Assembly: GCF_902167145.1 (NCBI RefSeq)
Contig: NC_050098.1
Location: 11,366,501 to 11,430,500, forward strand
Direction of reading: 5' to 3'
Source: Zea mays
Taxonomy: Eukaryota > Streptophyta > Magnoliopsida > Poales > Poaceae
DNA length: 64,000 nt
Shown here: positions 56,029 to 64,000 of the stretch, piece after piece
Position numbering within the stretch: the stretch's first letter is position 1
How the letters are laid out: each line of letters begins with the position of its first letter
Position numbers and translations under genes: made by a program
The notes under the pieces: model-generated
What the model saw: the letters and a program-made list of their open reading frames with translations, nothing else
Databases searched by the model: none
What the model was told of the DNA's origin: nothing

Positions 56029-57487
56029 CTGAATATAGATGTAAAAACATAAAAACTAAATACTAAAGTGAATACTAATTTGGAATCGAGATAATATTTT
56101 GCAATTTTATTCCCAGAAAGTTGAAATAATAAAACGATTTGGATCTCTTTGTGTCGTTTTCGATCATTTTCACCCGCATTTAAGGTGATTTGTAAAACAA
56201 AAATAATCCCTACAGTTTGTTCGCCCCTTTCCCTTTATGATTGAAACCTAAATTTCGGAAGCGAAGGGCCTGATGAAGTTCTGTCAGAACAGAGCCTAGC
56301 TGGTCAACGCAATGATCATATGATTCTTCCGGGAACCGGCAACGACGTCTTTGTGTTCCGCGCCACGCCCAGTTGCTCACATGGGACGTGCAGTGGCCTG
56401 TTCATGGAGGCCAACGGTGGCAGCAAAGCAAAAGCCTCCCGGAGTGCCGGCTACGGGCTGACCCAACTTGTCCTCGCTTTGGCATGCCACGCCGCCTGTG
56501 CCCTCTGTCCCCTCTGTCCCCGGCGCCACGTCAGGTCCGCGTCGTGATGTCTCTTTGCTCCGAATCGGATCCCATTCTTTTCACCGTCACCGGTCGATGA
56601 GCTCGTGATCTGCGACCGAACACACAAAGGTGATAAGAATTCCTCAACAAGAGTATTAATGGTGTAGTGTCATATACTTATACATGTGCAACGAGCGTGC
56701 CGGCCCGAGCACGGGTCCGACACGGGTGGTACCAGTCCAAGCTCGACATGATTTAGTATCAGGTGGAGCCGATCCGTGGGCTGGTTAACGCAGTCCAGGT
56801 CCGGTATGATTATTTTTACATGAGTCGTGCCGGGTCAGGTCTGGATTCGTAACAAAAAAACACTCTAAATTCAAAATTTAAAAAGCAATATTTAAATTTA
56901 TTTTAGATTCAATTAATTATATTTACAATTTCAGGTACATACTTAGACAAAGAATTTTAGATACACATATAAACAGATATCACAATTCAAAATCCTCTCA
57001 TATAATAACAGAATCGTCAGTATTGTAGCTAAAAATAGACTGATCGTTATAAAATCAGTCCCTTAAACGGGTCGTTATCTGTCTGCTCTTTAACCAGGTT
57101 GGGCTCGTGCTTGCACCGCGGGCTAGACGACCGATCGAAGCCTGGCACGGCTATCGGGCCGGATTGGCCCGGGCACGCTTCTAGTCAGGCCGGGCAGTGC
57201 TCATGCCGGATCACGGACCCACTGCCGAACCAGCCTATTTGGACATGTGTACATATACTCCCTACGATTTCTATTATTTGTGGTTTAGAACAATAACACG
57301 GGCTCCAAAATATAACTTTGATCAATTTTTTTGTTAAAATACAAATGTTCTTTAGAAATTCTTTTCTATAAAAAATTTCTTCTATATCTTATTCATCACA
57401 ACAATGTTCTTTATATATCAAATACCTATATTAAAAACATATTTTATGATAGTTTTTATACATATATATGTTTATCACACCCTTAAA

Positions 57488-57490
<3 letters not shown>

Positions 57491-57523
<33 letters not shown>
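57491..57523. repeat. TA dinucleotide microsatellite
   Basis: About 16 uninterrupted TA units. Confidence 0.95.
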
Positions 57524-57526
<3 letters not shown>

Positions 57527-58500
57527 TTTTGGTTAATCTATCATTTAAAATATAAAAATAATTAGAAGGGGGGATAAATAATTTGTACATATAAAGAGAG
57601 GACAAAATATTTTTCCTCTATATTTAGATCAACCTTTAGAAGACTTCGTTGAAGTCTATAAAGAAAATGATATTCGGTAAAGGAGCCCACGTTGCACATA
57701 TACATAGACTAGGATGCGGATCCACGCATTACAATGATGTATAAAACAAAGATAGGTCAATAGTTTGAATTATAGTATATTTGGATCACTTCATGTAGTA
57801 CTCTATATTTTTTACAAAAATTGAAAATTAGATACTATTGAAGTTGTTTTTTATGAGTCAAGACCTATATTTTAAGATGAGGCGCTGAATTAAGACACGA
57901 TTGAAGATGCTTTTATGGTAGTGTGACATTCTCTTTGTTAAGGATGTTTCCATGTATGTCATCTATATTTATATTTGTATCTATGTTTTTTATCGTTTTT
58001 TTTAAAAATATTTCTTTCTCTATATTTCCTTTCTATTTACACTTTTGAGGCTCGTCCCGTAGCACTACATAAAGTGCAAATAAATAGAAAATTAGTAATA
58101 GAGTCTAAATTTTACATTATAAGATTTAAGAATCGGATAAAATTAGAATCGGATCATATTTTTATTTATTTTTTGAACTATAAATTATTTAGCGCCCTAC
58201 TATTTATAAATAATCATTTGGATCACGATCCATTACCATTCCTACGTAACACACGGTGCCCAACGTAGCCTCGTTAAAACATCTTCAACAACTCCTTAAA
58301 AATAGAGGAATTAGGATCTCTCTGAAACTTTAAATCCTAAAAAAATGTTACTGCTTCAACAACTCCCACCCAGTCGACATAGCAACGCGTGCAGGAAAAT
58401 AAGGGCTATAGATAAGTTACTGTTGGACGTGATTTTTTTCATTTTTTCTTTCTCTAAAACATTAATTAGGGCTAAAACTTAATTAAGGAGCTATTCGATA

Positions 58501-59258
58501 TGCCAAGCACGCCTCTAGCCGTCCCCAAAATAGCTCAGTCCCGAATCGAACAACCTACCCGGCTACCCCACCACGAAAGGTCTCCCGCACAAGTCACAAC
58601 AGAACAACCTACCCCCACAAGCAGAAGGATCCGGGCGGCCACCGAGAGTCACTGGAAGAAGCTCGTCCGGCGCCCCGCGACGAGACGACGGCCTCCTCCT
58701 CCGCTCCGCTGAAGAACGACCTCCCCGCTGACAGGTTCGCGAATCGCAATCTCCTTCCCTCCTTCCCTCTCTCTTCTCCCCCAAGGCCCCAACTGGGTCG
58801 ACCGCTTTTCCGAACCCGTGCGGCCAGTTACTGTTCCCATCTTATTCTTTTGGTGCGTGCCTGGCTGCCTGCCTGCCACCGCCATCACCACCACGCGCGG
58901 CTCATGTGGCGTGGCGCAGAGGCGGAGCGCTCCGCAGAGGCGCAGAGAGAGGTGGCGTCTGCCTTGCTGCGCTGCGGGTCTGCGGTCTCCTGCAGATTCC
59001 CGCACCCACAAGGCCAGAGGCGACCCACCAGCGCCACCCAAAAAAGGCGCACCCCTTTCCGCCGCCCAAATCTCCCTTTACCCCGATCCCCAAGCCCCGC
59101 CGCTGCTCCCTCGTACGCACGTACGCACCGCGTCGCCCTTTATCTGCTCCCGAGGGCCGCTGGTCGGCTGCTGAATCGTCGCCGTTGTTGCTGGGACTGC
59201 AGCGTTGGCGGGCCTTGTAGCGAGGAGGGGGTGCGGAGGCGCCGCGACTGTTCGCGGG
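58501..59258 (+). promoter_or_regulatory. Upstream region of the thioesterase gene
   Basis: GC-rich and CT-rich DNA directly before the gene, as is usual for grass promoters and leaders. No clear TATA box could be fixed. A CCCGCTGACAG/GTTCGCG at ~58724-58740 could be a 5' leader exon end. Open frames at 58818-59332 overlap in several frames and look like composition effects. Confidence 0.4.
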
Positions 59259-62090
59259 ATGAGCTTCGGCGGCAGCAGCTCCCTCGCATCAGGTGCGCCT
59301 TGGTTTTGTCGCTGTTGTGGCTTCGTTGGTGATTGGTGGGCGCGGTCTCTGTTTTACGGCGTTGGGGGAGGTGGGATTGAGTGTAAAGGAATGAATATGC
59401 ATTGGATGCAGGTGCGAAGAGGCCGTTCGAGTACGGGAGAACGCATGTGGTGAGGCCCAAGGGCACGCACAAGGCCACCATTGTCTGGCTCCATGGACTT
59501 GGGGACAATGGAGCCAGGTATAGAACCCGCCTGCTCAACTCACCTGTACTTCTGAATGGTATGCTGGTGGAGTTTGGTGTGCTTAGATTATAGATGATGA
59601 AGTAATGGACAGTATGTCAATAAGCTCGGTACCTTCTCCAGATGTTATGAACTAACTGTACACTGTGGTAGGCTGGATTGTTGCTTCCTCGAACGATAGT
59701 CATGTCCTGTATTATATAATTCGAAGCTACTGTCATTAATGATGTATTTGTGTTACATTGCAGCTGGTCTCAACTACTGGAAACTCTTCCCCTTCCTAAT
59801 GTAAGTTAGGACATAGATTCGAAATATGCAATGTTTTAATTTCTTATGGTGGTTTAGGCCCTGTTTGGAATCTCTAGAAGTAATAGTTAGCTACTAAAAA
59901 TTATTTGTTGGGTTCCAAACACCCTCAGCTAATACCACAACTAATTGTTAGCTATGAGATAGCTAACAATTAGTTCATTAGCTGACTCTAACCCAGCTGA
60001 TAATTTATTAGCTAGCTAGCTATTAGCTCTAGGGGTTCCAAACAGGGGCTTAAAGCTTAATCTCACACCTTGTTGCTCAAATCCAATACGATATTTCTTC
60101 CTGTATATCTTTGCTGTGCTCAGATAAAATGGATATGCCCCACTGCACCTTCAAGACCCGTGTCAGTGTTTGGCGGGTTCCCCTCCACAGCATGTAGGTT
60201 TATTGTTATCTACATGTTTCTCCCTGCTTCTTGAGAATGTTTCAGATCCTTTCATCATTATCTGTCTTATACGTATTGCATGTTTACTGCTGTGCCCTTT
60301 ATGGATTTGCAGGGTTTGATGTTGCTGATCTTTCTGAGGATGCTCCTGATGACATTGAGGGAATCGATGCCTCAGCAGCACATGTTGCGAATTTGTTGTC
60401 AACTGAACCTGCTGACAGTATGGTTCTCATCCCCCTGTCCCTTGTTCGATGAGATAACTTGGTTGTTAGTTTATTTTCTTCAGCCCAACTTATCAAGACT
60501 GTTCATATTGCCTTTGTTGTTATTTTTGGTACCCGTTGTTCCATTATGGGGCATGCTTCTTAAACATGTTCTATACACTTTGTGAGCTTTTTTTCCTTCT
60601 AAAGAGCATGTGCGTGCTCTTAGAAACAGACTATTCTAACATGTTAATTTGGTGACTCAAAAAAATAGAACCCTACTAGATCTTTATCATGAACATTGAA
60701 GTATATTGATAATCTTTGGTGGTCCAATAATCGCAGTCAAACTTGGTGTTGGCGGCTTTAGTATGGGTGCTGCTACTGCTCTGTACTCTGCAACTTGCTT
60801 TGCCCATGGAAAATATGGGAATGGCAAACCATTCCCTGTGAACCTAAGTCTTGCCGTTGGTCTTAGTGGCTGGCTTCCATGTGCCAGGTTTGTCCTGTTC
60901 CTATGATATTGTGTGGTATGCTTTCATGAAACTGCTTGGATTTTGTTGATGTACATGATTTCTGGTCATCCAGGACCTTGAAGAACAGAATTGAAGCCTC
61001 ACCAGAGTGTGCACAAAAGGCTTCATCAATACCTCTTTTGCTCTGTCATGGAAAAGGTGCTTATCTATTGTGTATCTTAACATGCCAAATTTCTATCATA
61101 GTTCCATGCTTGGCTTGATAAGCATCTTTATATGTTGGGAGGGTTCTAAGTTCTAACATTCCGCCTGGAGACAGTATGGGGTTTATACACGACCATTGTA
61201 AAGGCGTAATATATCATGGTAAACCAAGTTTTGAATATGCATGCATTACTATCCACTGAGAAAAAGCTAATGAGTCCATCTTGCTTGTAACACTTCATAT
61301 CAACACTAGTCCTGTGCATGAACCATATCATATCGCAGTGCAAACTACTAGATCTGGCTAGCCTAGAACACCATCCATGATCCATTAGAAATCAAGCTGT
61401 TGTGTTTCTGCTGATGGTAGTAACCTCTCTAGTGCAACTGTGCAAAGCAGGAATGACCACACATGTTTCTAAAAAATGTAGGATGGTAACGAGTAAAGAC
61501 ATTACGTTTTTTCTGTAGCAGATTTAGTGGTTCTTCAGAATGTTTGGGTTGTTTTTATGCAGCTTGCTTGAAATTCACAGAGTTCTGCCTTGTTTATACT
61601 TCTTGTGCCCATCAGGAAACTTGTCACTTTTTTCTCTGTATATGTTAGAGCTAACAGGATCACAATATTTCCTTCATGTCTTGAAAATGATACAAGTTGC
61701 TTTCATGATGCATAAGGAAAACATTATTTTTGACACATCGTAAAAAGTTCTTTCTGATGATCCATAAAAAACAAATTACCACCTTCGGTAATTTATGTTT
61801 CATTTCCATTTTATGCAGCTGATGATGTAGTTGCCTACAAGCACGGGGAGAGATCTGCTGGTGCCTTGAAGGCAAATGGCTTTTCCAATGTGCTCTTCAA
61901 GGCATACAATAGGTTTTATATCTCACCTATCCAACTACGCTTCACTTGAGTTGCAAATTTTCTATATTTCTTTTCTCATGATGATTGCTCTCCTACTTGA
62001 AGTCTTGGGCACTACACTGTTCCAGAGGAGATGGATGAAGTTTGCAAATGGATCACAGCAAATTTGGGGCTTGGCACTAAGTCATCTTGA
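59259..62090 (+). CDS. Acyl-protein thioesterase / carboxylesterase, nine exons (255 aa)
   Basis: An alpha/beta hydrolase expected to remove palmitoyl or other acyl groups from proteins in the cytosol. Exons: 59259-59292, 59412-59517, 59764-59800, 60124-60193, 60313-60417, 60737-60887, 60974-61056, 61819-61912 and 62003-62090. All junctions are GT-AG, the phases agree, and the total is 768 nt (255 residues plus TGA). It starts MSFGGSSSLASGAKRPFEYG. Family features are IVWLHGLGDNG (oxyanion region), WICPTAP, and a nucleophile elbow GGFSMG with Ser126; Asp197 in HGKADDVV and His230 in LGHYTVPEE complete the triad. Length is typical of plant APT-type enzymes. No signal peptide or membrane segment is seen. 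Intron 3 holds a MITE; intron 7 is the longest (762 bp). It appears intact and is the only convincing host gene here. Confidence 0.93.
59857..60049. mobile_element. Tourist-like MITE in intron 3 of the thioesterase gene
   Basis: 193 bp with inverted termini GGCCCTGTTTGGAA / TTCCAAACAGGGGC and TSD TTA (59854-59856 and 60050-60052), as in PIF/Harbinger-type MITEs. It has an internal hairpin (AATTGTTAGCTA ... TAGCTAACAATT). Confidence 0.85.
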
Positions 62091-62420
62091 TTGGAATTTG
62101 ATGCGAGAAAGACTCGCAGGGACGGTGTCCAAATAATACCGGTATCTTTTCCAGGAGGTATATGGTTTAATAGCAAATTTGGGCTTGGGTATACGGCCAT
62201 GTTCTAGCTTTTCTTAACGCAGACGTGTCTGCGAATGATGTATGCTTATAATATCTATATTTTGGTCTACGTCGATTTGGTTGTGGCACGGATAATGTTT
62301 GTTTCAAATATTCTGCTCTGCGAATTGGAATTGTGATGTTTTGCTTTCTCCGCGTGTCTGGTTTGCCTTGTGTCAGAATCATTTTGTTTGTTTATTGTAT
62401 AATATTGTCGCTACTCCCGT
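62091..62420 (+). other. 3' untranslated region of the thioesterase gene (approximate)
   Basis: AT-rich sequence after the stop with no further coding text. Several weak AATAAT-like signals occur (for example ~62292 and ~62399), so the cleavage site cannot be fixed. Confidence 0.5.
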
Positions 62421-62669
62421 GCCGTTACGGTTGCATGTGAGCTCTGGTGGAACAAAGCAGTACATCTGTTCGGGTAGGACAAAGCAAACAGTGAAACAGA
62501 ATCGCTGTCAAAAAAAAAGAACGAACGATAGAGCGTACAAACATGCCACGTACTAATTACATGTTTCAACAGCATCTGTTGAGTTAAAAAAACAGCTTTT
62601 AAGCATTAAACATCAAGCTGAGGCAGACAGGCAGCAAGATGCCTAAAAGAACCAGTGCCAACATTGGCA

Positions 62670-62675
62670 TTTATT
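62670..62675 (-). terminator. Candidate polyadenylation signal for the glutaredoxin remnant
   Basis: AATAAA on the minus strand about 185 bases past the glutaredoxin stop codon. Confidence 0.45.
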
Positions 62676-62858
62676 TATCAAGAAAAGAACTTTGTTGCTC
62701 CTGCTGTTGGGCCTGGCATAGATCTTCCATCACAACTGGCAAGAACAAAAGAAAACAGAGAACACATTCAAATCCGAAGCCACATAACGATAACGCAAGA
62801 TCACCTAAAAATCTTCTGAGAAAGAACAACCACTCAGAAGCTTGCACAGCTACTTGAT

Positions 62859-63090
62859 TCATGAGGAACCACTTTGTTCGCCTTTTTGTGCAATATCGCC
62901 AAGCAGTTCCTTCAGTTCACCCTTCTGAAGAGTTGTCAAGAGAAATTCAGTGTTAGTTCAGTAATCAGTATGGATCATACAGTACCTAACCAGTGACGAT
63001 GGGTTCACTTGCCTGGTGCATGGCGAGTATGATATCAGATCCCCAACAAACTCTCCTTTAATATTTATTTATGGAAACGTAGGCCAGTTA
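62859..63090 (-). pseudogene. Monothiol glutaredoxin (CGFS-type, S15-like) 3' end, broken
   Basis: Two exons are seen on the minus strand. The first (63090-63013) reads NWPTFP, stop, then INIKGEFVG; after a one-base shift it gives SDIILAMHQ. It ends at a GC donor (CAG/GCAAGT). The last exon (62924-62859) follows a TCTTCAG acceptor in phase and reads KGELKELLGDIAQKGEQSGSS-TGA. WPTFPQ...I.GEF.GG.DI is the conserved C-half of monothiol glutaredoxins, which bind Fe-S clusters, often in mitochondria. The in-frame TAA where Gln is expected and a missing base in the GG of GGSD indicate a pseudogene. The CGFS active-site exon was not found in the window. Confidence 0.7.
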
Positions 63091-64000
63091 CTGCACAAAT
63101 AAAAAAAGTAAATATTGAAACTTATAAATTGTAAGCATTAGCTGAATCTGGCATAAGCAGCAGATGTATTGTTGTCTCTGTACCGTGGGGGCGGTCTTTC
63201 CTCTACCGGCTCAGAGATGTATTGTTGTCTCCATACTTACTTTTTGTTTGGTTTGTACAGGAGACCAAGAAAGAAGTGAAGCATATAATAAGGTTGAAGA
63301 AACTCTTGGTAGGGAAGATGTGGTGTGGATCTCAGCTCATCGATTCGTACATTAAACAGTGTAGATAGAAGATGCGTAGGTTTGCCGAAGATCTAGGCTG
63401 TAATAGCTCGATGCGTATTGAGTGGAGGAAAAAGAAGGCGGCTGAGGAGAAGAGAGCACCGGAGGCTAGGGAAATGGAGGCAGCTAGAGCCAAGGAGTAG
63501 ATGTTGAGCAATCTTGTCGATCATGATCATCTGTGTGCCAGGGAGCGAGACAAAAACATGTTGTCTTTGCTCCTAGATTGTATTTGTGGTATTGTTGCTA
63601 ACTACTTGTCTTCATTCACTTGCAGAGATTGGGTGCACCGAAAAGTCTTGATCGACATCTTCTCGACGGTCGAGCAAAGGAGCGTCACCAGGAGATGCAT
63701 TGGCTAATTCTGCATAAAACCCTCCAAGGAGTGAATATCCATGTCGGACTGGATCAATGGACAACTTCCACACGACCAAATCCAAACATTAAACTCGTTC
63801 TTCATCACAATTTTGACAAACTTCTCCCACGAATTCAATTTCAATAATCAATTAAAATGGTACGTGACTAACCTCATCTACTAATGCCTAACTAAACCCT
63901 AACCTGATCTACTAATCTACTAATGCCTAACTAATTGTTAACTAATAAACTATATACTAACTAATTACTAACCAGATCTAAGTGAGTTACGTGATCTATG
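63091..64000. other. Right-end region, no gene assigned
   Basis: Plus-strand text at 63360-63500 can be read as a charged helix (RRFAEDLGCNSSMRIEWR, then KKKAAEEKRAPEAREMEAA), similar in feel to the tails of NAM-like proteins linked to transposons, but no complete ORF is present. A near-duplicate AGATGTATTGTTGTCTC occurs at ~63162 and ~63211. The last 130 bp repeats CTACTAATGCCTAACTAA-like text. Nothing firm can be called. Confidence 0.4.

Larger units (their letters stand above)
55531..58500. other. AT-rich intergenic spacer with MITE and microsatellite
   Basis: I see no gene here. It contains a MITE (55797-56028) and a TA microsatellite (57491-57523). A GC-rich island lies at about 56690-57240, with GTGCCGGCCCGAGCACGGG near its left edge and inverted-looking CGGGCAGTGCTCATGCCGG near its right, probably a decayed DNA transposon. 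The open frame at 56320-56600 has no recognisable domain and no support. Confidence 0.6.

Noticed and set aside
56320..56600. 75-codon plus frames in the spacer
   Set aside because: No ortholog-like text, no splice structure and no promoter; too short to support.
57240..57300. Stowaway-like start (TACTCCCTACGATTTC)
   Set aside because: The matching opposite terminus and TA duplication could not be found within a few hundred bases.
58818..59332. Plus-strand frames of 104-160 codons upstream of the thioesterase ATG
   Set aside because: Several frames are open at once in very GC-rich DNA, they run into the first exon and intron out of frame, and none has recognisable content.
63360..63850. Possible transposase or NAM-like protein exon
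   Set aside because: The charged helical text is suggestive but no continuous ORF, splice pair or catalytic motif could be placed.

Overview
This is plant nuclear DNA, almost certainly maize (Zea) or a very close relative. The evidence is a dense nest of long LTR retrotransposons resembling the maize Huck, Opie/Ji and Cinful/Zeon groups, plus a short genic segment with GT-AG introns near the right end. No bacterial-type operons, rRNA genes, tRNA genes or CRISPR arrays were seen. Family names rest on recalled terminal sequences and domain content, not on a database search.

Layout. About 55.5 kb on the left is nested LTR elements, and the order can be read from 5-bp target-site duplications (TSDs). 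Element G (minus strand, Cinful/Zeon-like, 51862-55525 visible) is the outermost host. Element A (plus strand, Ty1/Copia SIRE/Maximus lineage) sits in G; its coding region is scattered over 19865-22899, 38511-40607 and 49506-50649, and its 3' LTR is 50650-51861. A was hit three times: by E (minus, non-autonomous, from left of the window to 19864), by B (plus, non-autonomous Copia, 22900-38510, TSD TCTTC) and by D (minus, intact Opie-like Copia, 40608-49505, TSD AAACC). E was hit by a Huck-like Ty3/Gypsy element (minus, 5388-18794, TSD AGTAA). B was hit by C (plus, non-autonomous element with 3.5-kb LTRs, 25369-33483, TSD TATTG). G also carries a solo LTR (53635-54829, TSD CTACC).

The right-hand 8.5 kb is low-copy DNA. 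It holds a tourist-like and an unclassified MITE, an AT-rich spacer, and one convincing host gene: a nine-exon acyl-protein thioesterase / carboxylesterase (59259-62090, 255 codons plus stop, Ser-Asp-His triad present). Convergent to it lies the 3' end of a monothiol glutaredoxin gene (62859-63090, minus) that carries a stop codon and a frameshift.

How the parts work together. Only D has apparently unbroken gag and pol, so it could supply enzymes in trans to a partner such as B, which shares its core promoter block and lineage. Huck has gag-pol in one frame with four stops, and A is heavily broken. Four Copia LTR types here share a promoter layout of TATA box, upstream AACGG sites and arrays of a 17-bp palindrome; unit number of the palindrome differs between the two LTRs of the same insertion. 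I found no clearly novel system. This promoter architecture, the possible antisense frames in Huck and G, and the unidentified ORF in E are the items most worth following.
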